DNA from: an uncultured Aquimarina sp.
GTDB lineage: Bacteria; Bacteroidota; Bacteroidia; Flavobacteriales; Flavobacteriaceae
Direction of reading: 5' to 3'
Length of the DNA: 64,000 nt
Assembly: GCA_947499005.1 (NCBI GenBank)
Contig: CANMML010000001.1
Location: 1-64,000 of the forward strand
Shown: positions 17,926-26,871 of the stretch, piece after piece
Position numbering within the stretch: the stretch's first letter is position 1
Layout: every line of letters begins with the position of its first letter
Notes under the pieces: model-generated
Told to the model about the DNA's origin: nothing
The model's input: only the letters and a program-made list of their open reading frames with translations
Database searches by the model: none
Translations under genes and position numbers: made by a program

Positions 17926-19310
17926 TTCTCTTTGCTCCTCGGATTCAATTCATAAACAAGTGCACCAAAAACAACCAAATACTCCAAACCAACCCACCAC
18001 AAATTTTCATGCCAATTATCGGGATCTTGATAGATGTTGTAGGATAAGATAATCATAGCACTCCAAACCCATAAAAAACGATAATTCGAAAAGCAAGACA
18101 ATACTAAAGGAATGGTTAAGTACCATGGGTGTACGGTGGTGGTAAAAAGGAGATATATTGTAAATGCAAAAAGAAGACTAACTAAAAGAGTTGTCTTTTT
18201 TTCATTCTTACGGAATAGGCTTAACAAGAAAATGCCAAAAACAGCAATAGCAGGAAGTAGTTTTCCTGTAACGGCTATAGTGTTCCAACCCGTAATTTGA
18301 AACCCAATCCATCTAGCTATATAATATAGGCTTGCATTAAATTCGAAACTTTTGAACCAAAGTCCAACAGAGCTGCTATAATTGGTAATTAAATCTTGAG
18401 AAATAAAAGGAGCGAAGAAAGCGATGTTAATAGTTAAAATCACAACTACAAATAAGATGTAATTAGCAATTGATTTCTTTTCGTGTTTAAAAAAAGAAGC
18501 TAGAGAACTATAACTTGAAACTGATTGATTTAGAAAAAATCGAGCAAAAACAGGAACTAGTAATAAGGGGAGTAGTTTTACATTAACGGAGATTCCGAAT
18601 AAAATTCCTCCAATAATCCATTTTTTATTTAAAATGTAATATAAACTCATTACAAGAAAGAAAGCCATTAGTGCTTCAAAATGGAGGTTTCCAGTAAGCT
18701 CTAAAATTATAAATGGATTTAAGAAATATAGTCCTATGTTTTTCTCGGGGAGCTTCAGTAGTTTCAATACTTTAATTCCGTAAATAAAGGTTCCAATATC
18801 TGCTAGAATTAAAAGAATTCGCATTGTAATCACACTAGTTAGGATCGAATTTCTGCCAAATAGTGCAGCAATCCAGTACCCTAGCTGACTTACTGGAGGG
18901 TAATTTGTATAGTGTCTGGCATTAAGGCTTCCCATACCTTCATATAGTTCTTGAGCTTGATTAACCGGAAGCTGTCCTGCATTAATGTGTTGAAGAGGAG
19001 TGCTGAGGTAGGGGGTAATGCCTTTAAATAGTAATCTGCCATCCCATATAAAACGGAAATAGTCTTGAGACATCCATGGTAGTATATCGATCAGTAGTAA
19101 TCGAAAAATCACTCCAATAATCAATATATGAGAACCCTGAATGTGTTCAGATTTTAGCAATAGCCAAGACAACCCAAAAAGCAGGAGCCATACAGATGTG
19201 AGTTCGTAAAATTGATGTCTAGGGATCCAGCGTGATAAAAGAATATAAAAGCATGCACTCAACGCAATAGCTAAATAAATAGTCCATTTATGTTGAATAA
19301 TGTATTTCAC
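17910..19310 (-). CDS. GT-C type mannosyltransferase-like membrane protein
   Basis: 466 residues with about ten hydrophobic segments. It is a polytopic glycosyltransferase using a lipid-linked sugar donor, like GPI-mannosyltransferase and GT87/DUF2029 proteins. The loop after helix 2 carries DILPWMSQDYFRFIWDGRLL, with the acidic Asp expected in GT-C active sites, and YTNYPPVSQLGYW follows, typical of bacterial members. Last gene of a four-gene minus operon. Its start shares base 19310 with the end of the GT2 gene, so translation is probably coupled. Probably extends a cell-surface glycolipid or polysaccharide; acceptor unknown. Confidence 0.75.
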   Translation of the reverse strand: MKYIIQHKWTIYLAIALSACFYILLSRWIPRHQFYELTSVWLLLFGLSWLLLKSEHIQGSHILIIGVIFRLLLIDILPWMSQDYFRFIWDGRLLFKGITPYLSTPLQHINAGQLPVNQAQELYEGMGSLNARHYTNYPPVSQLGYWIAALFGRNSILTSVITMRILLILADIGTFIYGIKVLKLLKLPEKNIGLYFLNPFIILELTGNLHFEALMAFFLVMSLYYILNKKWIIGGILFGISVNVKLLPLLLVPVFARFFLNQSVSSYSSLASFFKHEKKSIANYILFVVVILTINIAFFAPFISQDLITNYSSSVGLWFKSFEFNASLYYIARWIGFQITGWNTIAVTGKLLPAIAVFGIFLLSLFRKNEKKTTLLVSLLFAFTIYLLFTTTVHPWYLTIPLVLSCFSNYRFLWVWSAMIILSYNIYQDPDNWHENLWWVGLEYLVVFGALVYELNPRSKENYQSP

Positions 19311-20785
19311 TAAAATTTATCTGTTACCGACTTAAAAAACACAAAGCTAAACCCAGAAAATAACATCAAATGGAAACCAAATAATCCATAATCGCCCATT
19401 TTAATGCCGCTATATAAAGCGAATGCAAAGTAGATCATTAATATAGCTTCTAGTATAGTGTGTTTGGATAAATTGTGGTTAATGTATTTATTGCCTTTCC
19501 ATTTATCAGAAAGTTTTTTCATATTGAATTTAGGAGTTCGAATAAATTCACTTTTCTTACCTAAGTGACCTTCCAGTACAGCAATTGAATTGTGTAAAGA
19601 GAATCCCATCGCAACAGAGAAGTAAGTAAGAAATAGCCCAGTATATTGCCAGAAGTTTTTAAAGCCGCTTCCATGTATGTTTTTGTAGCTTACCCAATAA
19701 TTAACAAAGAAAATTACAGAACTTAAGGCGAAAACACTTGTAATATTAAAATAAAGGTCGAAATAAGGTTCTTTGTTTTTTATGTACAAAACAGGGACAC
19801 TCAATACCGCCAATAACAATATCAAAATAAACATCGAACTATTTAACAAATGGAAAAAACTATGCATTTTAGTTTTCCAAGGGGTTCTCTCGCACTTTAA
19901 AACTCTTTTATAGGTTTTTTTGAAATTTTCAGCAGCTCCTTTATTCCATCTAAATTGTTGAGAGCGAGAAGCACTTACAATCATTGGTAATTCGGCAGGA
20001 GTAACGACGTTTTCAAGGTATTTAAATTCCCATTGATTTAATTGAGCACGGTAGCTGAGGTCAAGATCTTCAGTTAACGTATCTCCTTGCCAATTTCCGG
20101 CATCTTCAATACATGCTTTTCTCCAAATCCCTGCAGTTCCATTAAAATTGATAAAGTGTTTTTTGAAATTTCTACCACTTTGTTCCATGGTGAAATGATA
20201 ATCCAATGACAAGGCCTGAATCTTAGTTAGTAAAGAATAATCTCGGTTGATATGCCCCCAACGTGTTTGGACTACGCCAATTTTAGGGTTTTTGAAATAA
20301 GGAATTGTTTTTTTTAACCAGTCAGGTTCAGGTAAAAAATCAGCATCAAAAATAGCAATATACTCTCCCATTGCTTCTTTTAGCCCCTCTTTTAATGCTC
20401 CTGCTTTAAATCCTTCACGATTTTTACGATGGATATGCTTGATATTAATTCCTTGCTTTCTTAGAAAGTCAATTTTAATCGCAGTTGTTGTAACAGATTC
20501 ATCTGTTGAGTCATCTAGTACTTGTATCTCTAGTTTGTCTTTCGGGTATTCTAGTAACACGATGTTATCTAGAAGGCGTTCCATGACATAAAGTTCATTA
20601 AAAACAGGAAGCTGTATAGTTACATTAGGGATTTCTTCAGTCTTACTTAAATCGAAAAGCAATAGATCTTTATCTTCAAATTTTTTAGACTTTAGATATC
20701 CAAATAGTAGATTGAGCTGACTCAAGCTATAAATGAAAATAATCGTTAGTGCTAGGGTATACACTATGATAATGGTTAAGTACAT
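19310..20785 (-). CDS. Processive GT2 glycosyltransferase (BcsA/CslA-like)
   Basis: 491 residues. N-terminal membrane helix, then a GT2 domain with the full processive set: VLDDSTD, DADF, TEDLD and QQFRW. Several membrane helices follow (about 315-345, 355-380, 395-415, 450-485). The layout matches cellulose/glucomannan synthase-like enzymes that polymerise and export a beta-linked glycan. No PilZ domain is visible. Lies 4 bases after the GT2 gene at 20790-21485. With the GT-C enzyme it may build an envelope glycan or glycolipid; product unknown. Confidence 0.85.
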   Translation of the reverse strand: MYLTIIIVYTLALTIIFIYSLSQLNLLFGYLKSKKFEDKDLLLFDLSKTEEIPNVTIQLPVFNELYVMERLLDNIVLLEYPKDKLEIQVLDDSTDESVTTTAIKIDFLRKQGINIKHIHRKNREGFKAGALKEGLKEAMGEYIAIFDADFLPEPDWLKKTIPYFKNPKIGVVQTRWGHINRDYSLLTKIQALSLDYHFTMEQSGRNFKKHFINFNGTAGIWRKACIEDAGNWQGDTLTEDLDLSYRAQLNQWEFKYLENVVTPAELPMIVSASRSQQFRWNKGAAENFKKTYKRVLKCERTPWKTKMHSFFHLLNSSMFILILLLAVLSVPVLYIKNKEPYFDLYFNITSVFALSSVIFFVNYWVSYKNIHGSGFKNFWQYTGLFLTYFSVAMGFSLHNSIAVLEGHLGKKSEFIRTPKFNMKKLSDKWKGNKYINHNLSKHTILEAILMIYFAFALYSGIKMGDYGLFGFHLMLFSGFSFVFFKSVTDKF

Positions 20786-20789
20786 GGGG

Positions 20790-21485
20790 CTATTTAAAAC
20801 TATATTTGAAAATCCAACTTAATATTTTTACGCCAGCTAAGATAGCGCCTTTGGTTGTACCAGAAACTTTAGAAGTTCCAATTCTATTTTTATATTTCAC
20901 AGGAATCTCTGTATAAATTAAATTTTGTTTTAATGCTTTTAGTTGCATTTCTACGGTCCATCCGTATGTTTTGTCTTGCATTTTCAAGGCTATTAATTGG
21001 TCATATTTAATAGCTCTAAATGGCCCCAAATCTGTAAATCTAGAATTGAAAAACCATCGCATCAATGTGGTTGCTAACCAGTTTCCGAATCTTTGTGGGA
21101 ATGTCATGCTTCCTTTTTCACGCAATTCTTCTTTGCGCGATCCAATAACTAAATCAACATTTTCATTTATTATTGGGGCGATAAGTTGAGTCATTTCACT
21201 AGGATAATCGCTGTAATCCCCATCTAAAAAAACTACAATGTCTGGATGCTTATCAAATGCTTCTAAATACCTAAGTCCTCGTAGGCAAGCATTTCCATAT
21301 CCTTTTTTAGGTTCATCTAATACGGTAGCACCTGCTTTTTGAGCCCTTAGTTTTGTGTTATCATTTGATCCATTATCGACTACGATAATTTCCGAAACAA
21401 TATCCGGGATCTCTGCAATAACTTTGGCAATCGATGCTTCTTCATTGATTGCAGGTATGATGACTTTTACTAAAGATGTCTTCAA
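20790..21485 (-). CDS. GT2 dolichyl/polyprenyl-phosphate sugar synthase-like
   Basis: 231 residues, a compact cytoplasmic GT2 domain: IPAINEEASIAKVIAEIP, EIIVVDNGSNDNT, VFLDGDYSDYP (DxD-like) and FTDLGPFRAIKYD. It resembles polyprenyl-phosphate mannose/glucose synthases, which load a sugar on a lipid carrier. That is what the GT-C enzyme downstream in the operon would use, so the pair may form a donor-transferase route. Start overlaps the end of the MORN gene by 4 bases. Confidence 0.82.
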   Translation of the reverse strand: MKTSLVKVIIPAINEEASIAKVIAEIPDIVSEIIVVDNGSNDNTKLRAQKAGATVLDEPKKGYGNACLRGLRYLEAFDKHPDIVVFLDGDYSDYPSEMTQLIAPIINENVDLVIGSRKEELREKGSMTFPQRFGNWLATTLMRWFFNSRFTDLGPFRAIKYDQLIALKMQDKTYGWTVEMQLKALKQNLIYTEIPVKYKNRIGTSKVSGTTKGAILAGVKILSWIFKYSFK

Positions 21486-21946
21486 AATTTAAAATCAGGG
21501 TTATCGCGTTTAAAACTCTGGATGCTTAGCCATTGTTGCAAAAATACGTCATTCACATATTTCTTAGCTTTAGAAATACTGCCATTTTCATAAGTCAAAC
21601 AAAAACGAGTTTTACCATCGGGTTGAAATATGCAATTTTCATAGCTATTTTCATAATAATAAACCCACCAATCTATTGGCTTATTATTTAGATAGTGACC
21701 TTCTTTAGCTTTGTGTCCTTGTTTGTCATAATAAAACCAATAGCCTTCCTTACTCCCTTTATTAAAATGACCTTCGGATGATAGATTTCCATTTTGATGG
21801 AAGAATTTCCAGTAATCTACCATTTTTCCATTCATTTCCCAGCCTTCAGCTTTTGTTTTACCAGAACTGTAGTACATAGTTGTATAGGTCTTCTCTTTGG
21901 AAAAAGACATCAAGATGACAATTGTACACAACCAAATACTCCTCAT
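21482..21946 (-). CDS. Secreted MORN-repeat protein
   Basis: 154 residues with an N-terminal hydrophobic signal (about 1-15) and at least four MORN-type beta-hairpin repeats: SSGKTKAEGWEMNGKMVDYW, QNGNLSSEGHFNKGSKEGYW, KQGHKAKEGHYLNNKPIDWW and a fourth with ENCIFQPDGKT. Repeats about 23 residues apart. Such proteins are common in Bacteroidota envelopes, but their function is rarely known. First gene of the glycosyltransferase operon. Confidence 0.75.
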   Translation of the reverse strand: MRSIWLCTIVILMSFSKEKTYTTMYYSSGKTKAEGWEMNGKMVDYWKFFHQNGNLSSEGHFNKGSKEGYWFYYDKQGHKAKEGHYLNNKPIDWWVYYYENSYENCIFQPDGKTRFCLTYENGSISKAKKYVNDVFLQQWLSIQSFKRDNPDFKF

Positions 21947-22063
21947 TTTAAAAAATGATATTTTTTATGTGGTCGAACTATCTTCGAAATCTTACAAAAA
22001 ACTTGAGTTAATTATAAAAAGATGAATTTGACCTTATTTTAATGTAATGAGTTCCATAAAAAA

Positions 22064-22098
22064 TGCGCTGTTTAAAATGATAAACAGCGCACAAGATT
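22064..22098 (-). terminator. Rho-independent terminator of aspartate kinase gene
   Basis: Perfect 11-bp stem (TGCGCTGTTTA / TAAACAGCGCA) with a 6-base loop. On the minus strand it is followed by a T run. Lies ~45 bases past the lysC stop. Confidence 0.85.
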
Positions 22099-22135
22099 AT
22101 ACAAATAATTAAGAGTTAATAGAGGAACTCTTAAA

Positions 22136-23389
22136 TTATTGTTTAGTTATGATTTGGTAAGTTTCTGTACCTCTTTGTTTTAGTAACACTTCTTTTCCGG
22201 CTTCTAATTGCTTCGCGGCCTCATCATTAAAATGGCGTATGGTAAATAAAGAGACGTTTTCTTCATAGCTTACTTTAAAATCGTTCTCTAATTCGGTAAT
22301 TAATTCTTCTAGATGACCAAATTTGTTATCGATACAAACGGAGAAGCTAATGGCTGTGTTTTGAATTAGATCTACTTTAATTTGGTATTTGTGGAATAAT
22401 CCAAAAATATCGCGAATGTTCTCTTCTACTATAAAAGAAAAGTCAAGAGAAGAAAGTGAAATTAGCACTTGATTTTTCTTTACAATAAAACAAGGAACAA
22501 AAGGTTCTAAAGTTTGTCCTTTACTAACAGCTGTACCTGCGTTTTCAGGGTTAATAAAAGATTTAACATATAAAGGAATCTCCTTTTGTTGTAATGGTTG
22601 TAATGTTTTTGGGTGAATTACCGAAGCTCCATAAAAAGCCAACTCTATAGCTTCTTCATAAGAGATTTGATTTAATAATACAGTATCTTCAAAAACTCTA
22701 GGATCTCCATTTAAAACACCAGGGACATCTTTCCAAATACTTAAGCTTTCAGCATTTAAGCAATAAGCAAAAATACCACCCGTATAGTCACTACCTTCTC
22801 TTCCTAAAGTTGTTGTAAAGTTGTTTGTGTCCGAACCAATGAATCCTTGTGTGATTGATAAGCCGTTTTTATTTACATTTTCCTGAATGGCTTTTTCGGT
22901 AGCCTCCCAATCTACTTTAGCATCACGATAAGTACTATCGGTCTTAATTAAATTACGAACATCTAGCCATTCGTTAGTAAAACCTTTATCATCTAGGTAA
23001 GCACTTAGTATGGTTGTTGAAGTCATTTCTCCGTAACTAACCACTTGATCGTAAATATAATCGTACTTAGGAGATTTGTTGCGCTCTAAAAGGGTGTCCA
23101 AATCTTCGAAAATAGTAGTTACTTTATCAAAAATACTATGATTTTTATCTTCAAAAAGTTCATTTAATATATCAAAATGAAAGGCTTTTAAATTTAAAAT
23201 GCTCTGTTTTAATTCTGGGTCTTTTTCTCTGTATTGTTTGACTACTACTTCTAAGGCATTTGTTGTTTTTCCCATAGCCGAAACAACAACCAAAGTAGCA
23301 CCAGATCCTACCTTTTTAATTACATTAACCACATTTCTCACTCCTGCAGCATCCTTTACAGAAGCACCTCCGAATTTAAATATCTTCAT
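22136..23389 (-). CDS. lysC: Aspartate kinase, monofunctional
   Basis: Phosphorylates L-aspartate, the entry to lysine, threonine, methionine and diaminopimelate synthesis. The 417 residues show the KFGGAS ATP-site motif at the N terminus, TTLGREGSDYTGG, and WKDVPGVLNGDPR. A C-terminal ACT-type regulatory region of about 120 residues (VLISLSSLDFSF, VDLIQNTAISFSV) suggests feedback inhibition. ATG 23389 (MKIFKFGGAS) is chosen over the upstream TTG. Monocistronic, with its own promoter-like box and terminator. Confidence 0.92.
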   Translation of the reverse strand: MKIFKFGGASVKDAAGVRNVVNVIKKVGSGATLVVVSAMGKTTNALEVVVKQYREKDPELKQSILNLKAFHFDILNELFEDKNHSIFDKVTTIFEDLDTLLERNKSPKYDYIYDQVVSYGEMTSTTILSAYLDDKGFTNEWLDVRNLIKTDSTYRDAKVDWEATEKAIQENVNKNGLSITQGFIGSDTNNFTTTLGREGSDYTGGIFAYCLNAESLSIWKDVPGVLNGDPRVFEDTVLLNQISYEEAIELAFYGASVIHPKTLQPLQQKEIPLYVKSFINPENAGTAVSKGQTLEPFVPCFIVKKNQVLISLSSLDFSFIVEENIRDIFGLFHKYQIKVDLIQNTAISFSVCIDNKFGHLEELITELENDFKVSYEENVSLFTIRHFNDEAAKQLEAGKEVLLKQRGTETYQIITKQ

Positions 23390-23436
23390 AATCAATAAGT
23401 TAAACTACCTTTAGTGTTTTGGGGTAATTTTGGCGT

Positions 23437-23444
23437 CAAATTTA
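23437..23444 (-). promoter_or_regulatory. -7 box of lysC promoter
   Basis: Minus-strand TAAATTTG, an exact match to the Bacteroidota core TAnnTTTG, about 47 bases before the start. No clear -33 TTG at standard spacing. Confidence 0.5.
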
Positions 23445-23557
23445 AGCATACCAAATAGAACATAAAACTAAAATACTTAGTAACTACTACTTAAAAATTG
23501 AATTTTAACTAGTTAATTTTAGTTTTTATCCGATAAATCGAGTAAATTAACATATTA

Positions 23558-23590
23558 TTGAGGTTGCAGGGAAAAATGTAACTATTTTTG
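23558..23590 (+). promoter_or_regulatory. Promoter of coiled-coil/GTPase operon
   Basis: TATTTTTG (23583-23590) matches TAnnTTTG, with a TTG 22 bases upstream (23558-23560), the two-part Bacteroidota promoter form. The start ATG is 14 bases further on, giving a very short leader. Confidence 0.65.
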
Positions 23591-23604
23591 CAAAAACTAG
23601 AATT

Positions 23605-23949
23605 ATGGAGGAAACTACCCCTATAGAAAATGGCATCGTTGATGCGTCATCAAAGATTGAAACAATTAAAAATTTAATCTTTGGTGAGAATATAAAGGCG
23701 TATGATTCTGAATTCGAGACTTTGAAAAAAGACTTGGAATCCAAGCGTGAAGAGCTTAAAAACTATATAGAAGATGTTCATCAAGAGTTAAATACTCTAG
23801 TGGATAACCTAAGTACTGATCTTAATATTCGATTGACTGGACTTGAGGATAAATTCAATGAGAGGGCAGATCAGCTGGATGACGCCAAAGTAGATAGAGA
23901 TGTTCTTGGAAGCCTACTTGTAAAAATGGGAGAAAACATCCGTAAATAA
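23605..23949 (+). CDS. Small coiled-coil protein of GTPase operon
   Basis: 114 acidic residues, almost entirely predicted helix. A heptad-rich coiled coil runs through about 35-110 (ETLKKDLESKREELKNYIED; LNTLVDNLSTDLNIRLTGLE). No signal peptide, membrane segment or catalytic motif; family not recognised. First gene of a four-gene operon, 23 bases before the roadblock-like gene. Position and structure suggest a scaffold or adaptor for the GTPase module. Confidence 0.7.
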   Translation: MEETTPIENGIVDASSKIETIKNLIFGENIKAYDSEFETLKKDLESKREELKNYIEDVHQELNTLVDNLSTDLNIRLTGLEDKFNERADQLDDAKVDRDVLGSLLVKMGENIRK

Positions 23950-23972
23950 GAAACGCTGCCCAGATCAATCTT

Positions 23973-24788
23973 ATGGAACAGCAAAACCGCTTAGAATTAC
24001 TTAAAGAGATTCTACTTGCCGAAGAAAAAGATATCACTCAGTCTTTGGTAGATAAAGTGGACAAGCTAGCCCATACCTTAAATGAACCCACAGAACTTGC
24101 ACAAAAAGTTGATCCTTTAGTAGACACTAAGATCAATAACCTCGTTAAGGAAATGCCTAAAACGCTTTCCCCAGTTATTACAGAAGCTTTAAAAACGGAG
24201 ATTAAAAACTCGCAAGATGCGGTAGTTGAAGCTTTGTTTCCGATTATTGGTAAAATGATCAAGAAATACATTTCTCATGAAATTAAAGTGTTAAATGATA
24301 AAGTGAACGATCAACTTCAGAATATGTTTACTTTCGAGAACATTATGAAGCGCTTTTTTGGAAGAAAGCCAAAGGGGACAGATATTATCAATGCAGCTAC
24401 ATCTCCCTCGCTAATCCAAGTGATGGTAATAGAAAAAGAAACGGGTTTGCTAATAGCGAATCATGCGCCAGATCCCAATGATGGAATTGATGAAGACTTA
24501 GTGGCTGGAATGTTAACCGCAATTAAAAGTTTTGTAGAAGATGCGTTTAAAGGTGGTGATCAGGAATTAGAAACATTAGCTTACGAATTGTATACACTAC
24601 ATATTCAGAATTTTTATAACTACTATATTGTAGCTGTAGTATCTGGGGTATATACGATCATGACAAAGGATAAATTAGAGGATCTATTGTTAGAATTTGC
24701 AGATAAAGGCGTCTCTAAAAAAGAATTACAAGACAATGAACTATTTACTAATAAATTAAAATTATTCTTTAGTGATCAAACTATCTAA
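23973..24788 (+). CDS. Helical / roadblock-like protein of GTPase operon
   Basis: 271 residues. The N-terminal half is amphipathic helix, partly coiled coil (DKVDKLAHTLNEPTELAQKV; VVEALFPIIGKMIKKYISHE). The C-terminal ~120 (SLIQVMVIEKETGLLIANHA, a helix, then YNYYIVAVVSGVYTIMTKDK) has the strand-strand-helix-strand pattern and VMVIEKETG opening of a roadblock/LC7 fold. Bacterial roadblock proteins such as MglB regulate Ras-like GTPases, and a small GTPase gene overlaps this one by 17 bases. Fold assignment is by eye. Confidence 0.6.
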   Translation: MEQQNRLELLKEILLAEEKDITQSLVDKVDKLAHTLNEPTELAQKVDPLVDTKINNLVKEMPKTLSPVITEALKTEIKNSQDAVVEALFPIIGKMIKKYISHEIKVLNDKVNDQLQNMFTFENIMKRFFGRKPKGTDIINAATSPSLIQVMVIEKETGLLIANHAPDPNDGIDEDLVAGMLTAIKSFVEDAFKGGDQELETLAYELYTLHIQNFYNYYIVAVVSGVYTIMTKDKLEDLLLEFADKGVSKKELQDNELFTNKLKLFFSDQTI

Positions 24789-25266
24789 AAAGATTGCATT
24801 AGTGGGATCTTTCGGAGTAGGTAAAACCTCATTATTCCGAAGGTTTATAGATAACGAATTTTCTACAGATTATAAATCTACACTAGGCGTTCAAATACAA
24901 AAGAAAGTGATTACCATGGACAATGGTACCGAGCTTACTATGATTCTTTGGGATACCGAAGGACATGAAAATATATCAGAAGGCCGTAGTTCTTATTTGT
25001 TAGGATCTCATGCTTTTGTGTATGTTTTTGATATCACTCGAGTAGACACCTATAAAGATATCAACGACCAATTAGTCTTTTTGAAAAAGCATTACCCCAA
25101 AGCCATCATAAAAGTTGTAGGGAATAAATTAGATGCCGTTTCCAAAAAGAAAGTTGTAGAGACACTACAAGAAAATAAGGTGAATTATGATTATTTAACC
25201 AGTGCGAAAACAGGAGAGTATGTAGAAGAATTGTTTGCCGATATCGCCGTAGATTTAACTACCTAG
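24772..25266 (+). CDS. Ras/Rab-like small GTPase
   Basis: 164 residues, a complete single-domain GTPase: G1 GSFGVGKTS (12-20), G2 Thr37, G3 WDTEGHE (60-66), G4 GNKLD (117-121) and G5 TSAKTGE. In G3 the position of Ras Gln61 is His65 and Ala59 is Glu63, so intrinsic hydrolysis may be slow or depend on a GAP. Closer to eukaryotic-type Rab/Ras or Rup proteins than to Era/Obg. GTG start inside the 3' end of the roadblock-like gene implies coupled translation. Likely a switch in a polarity, motility or signalling module with its neighbours. Confidence 0.85.
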   Translation: MIKLSKKIALVGSFGVGKTSLFRRFIDNEFSTDYKSTLGVQIQKKVITMDNGTELTMILWDTEGHENISEGRSSYLLGSHAFVYVFDITRVDTYKDINDQLVFLKKHYPKAIIKVVGNKLDAVSKKKVVETLQENKVNYDYLTSAKTGEYVEELFADIAVDLTT

Positions 25267-25276
25267 CCTGCTATTT

Positions 25277-26803
25277 ATGGAAAATGAAAACCAAAAGAAG
25301 TTTTATAAGAAAGTTCAACTAGTTACTGTAGATGATTCGGGTAAAATTATATATTCCGATGCTAATTTATTTAAGTGGAAAGAAGGAGAATCTATTTACG
25401 AAGCGCATCCATTCTTTTCGATTATCGACAGTTTAAAAGATGAAGATCATGCTAAAGAACACGAGTTTACATTTCCTTGTGTTCATTTAAACGAGGATGA
25501 TAATTCGCAGCGAATTTGTGATATTACTTTTACAATATGTTTGGGAGAAACGAACATTGTAATTTTTGATTATACCCAAGCTTATGTAGAGCTCAATAAA
25601 ATTTCGCAAGAGCGTAATGAGTCTATAATTAAAGCACAGGAGTTAGAATTTACTAATCGCCTATTGATCGAGAAAGAAAACTTTAAGAATGATTTCATTG
25701 CAAGTATCAATCATGAATTAACAACGCCATTAACTTCGATAAAAGGTTTTTTAGAATTATTAGAAAAAACGAAGTTGGACTATGAGCAAGAAGAGTTAAT
25801 TAAGATTATAAGAACAGAGAGTGATCATCTTCAAAATATTTTTGGGGATATGTTTGATATCTCTCGTATCGAATCAGGAGGGTTCAAGTTAGAAAAAGAG
25901 CCTTTTGATTTAAAAGAGCTTTTTGAAACGATTGTTAACTCTAATCGAGGGCCAATTGAAAATCAGGCTTTAGATTTTATTACAGAAATCGATGGAAAAC
26001 TTAATACCGAACTTGTAGGGGATAAAACCCGTCTGTATCAAATTATAAGTAATTTATTAAATAACGCCTTAAAATATACCGATGAAGGTTTCATCAAGTT
26101 TAGTATTGAAAGGCTTGGAGGGAAGAATAAAAGACAACAAGTAGCTATTGTTATTGAAGATTCGGGTATTGGTATCAGCGATGAAGATAAGCAAGCTGTT
26201 TTCGAGCCTTTTTCTCAACTTAATCCAAATATAAAAGGGTCGGGGTTAGGTCTTAATATTGTAAGGAGTCTTGTAAGTCTAATGGATGGAGAGATCGATT
26301 TGGACAGCAAGCTAGGTGAAGGAAGTAAGTTTACTATCAGGCTAGGGCTTAAAAATGCTTCAGACGAAAATTCGGAAGAAGAAAAAGGAAACTATATATT
26401 GCCCGAAGGAGAGAAATTCCGCATTTTAATTGTAGAAAATCAATTGAATACCCAATATTTGATTTTAAAAATCTTGTTGGCTCAGGGTAATTTCTTTGTA
26501 GATGCCGTGAGTTCTGCTGAAGCGGCAATAAGGGCTATTGAAAATCGAAATTATCAATTGATTATTTCTGATATAAAATTAGAAGAAATGAGTGGTTTTC
26601 AGTTAGCGCAACGTGTTCGTAATCACTATGGGGATAAGGCTATCAAAGACCTTCCGATATTAGGAATTAGTGCCTTAAGAGCACCTAATATTACAAACAA
26701 AGCAATAGCCTCAGGGATGGATGCTTTTTTGTCTAAACCTTTTTCGGAAAAACAGTTATTACAAAAAGTAAATAGGCTGTTGTATTTAGGTTTAAGCAAT
26801 TAA
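25277..26803 (+). CDS. Hybrid histidine kinase with C-terminal receiver
   Basis: 508 residues, soluble, no membrane helix. N-terminal ~115 residues look PAS-like. Then a HisKA domain with His146 in IASINHELTTPLTSIKG, HATPase_c (LLNNALKYT, EDSGIGIS, GSGLGLNI) and a receiver domain (about 375-505) with phosphoacceptor Asp in LIISDIKLEEMSG and Lys in FLSKPFS. The receiver's acidic pair is changed to Glu-Asn (ILIVENQLN), which may alter metal binding. Last gene of the GTPase operon, 10 bases after it; probably its output or input component. Confidence 0.88.
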   Translation: MENENQKKFYKKVQLVTVDDSGKIIYSDANLFKWKEGESIYEAHPFFSIIDSLKDEDHAKEHEFTFPCVHLNEDDNSQRICDITFTICLGETNIVIFDYTQAYVELNKISQERNESIIKAQELEFTNRLLIEKENFKNDFIASINHELTTPLTSIKGFLELLEKTKLDYEQEELIKIIRTESDHLQNIFGDMFDISRIESGGFKLEKEPFDLKELFETIVNSNRGPIENQALDFITEIDGKLNTELVGDKTRLYQIISNLLNNALKYTDEGFIKFSIERLGGKNKRQQVAIVIEDSGIGISDEDKQAVFEPFSQLNPNIKGSGLGLNIVRSLVSLMDGEIDLDSKLGEGSKFTIRLGLKNASDENSEEEKGNYILPEGEKFRILIVENQLNTQYLILKILLAQGNFFVDAVSSAEAAIRAIENRNYQLIISDIKLEEMSGFQLAQRVRNHYGDKAIKDLPILGISALRAPNITNKAIASGMDAFLSKPFSEKQLLQKVNRLLYLGLSN

Positions 26804-26843
26804 TATTTCGAATATTTATAGTTCTGATAAACAGATTCAATAT

Positions 26844-26871
26844 AAAAAAGAGTTCTTAGGGGCTCTTTTTT
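26844..26871. terminator. Bidirectional terminator between convergent genes
   Basis: AAAAAAGAG ... CTCTTTTTT inverted repeat with a T run in both directions, between the hybrid kinase and the SDR gene; the right arm overlaps the SDR stop codon. Confidence 0.7.
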
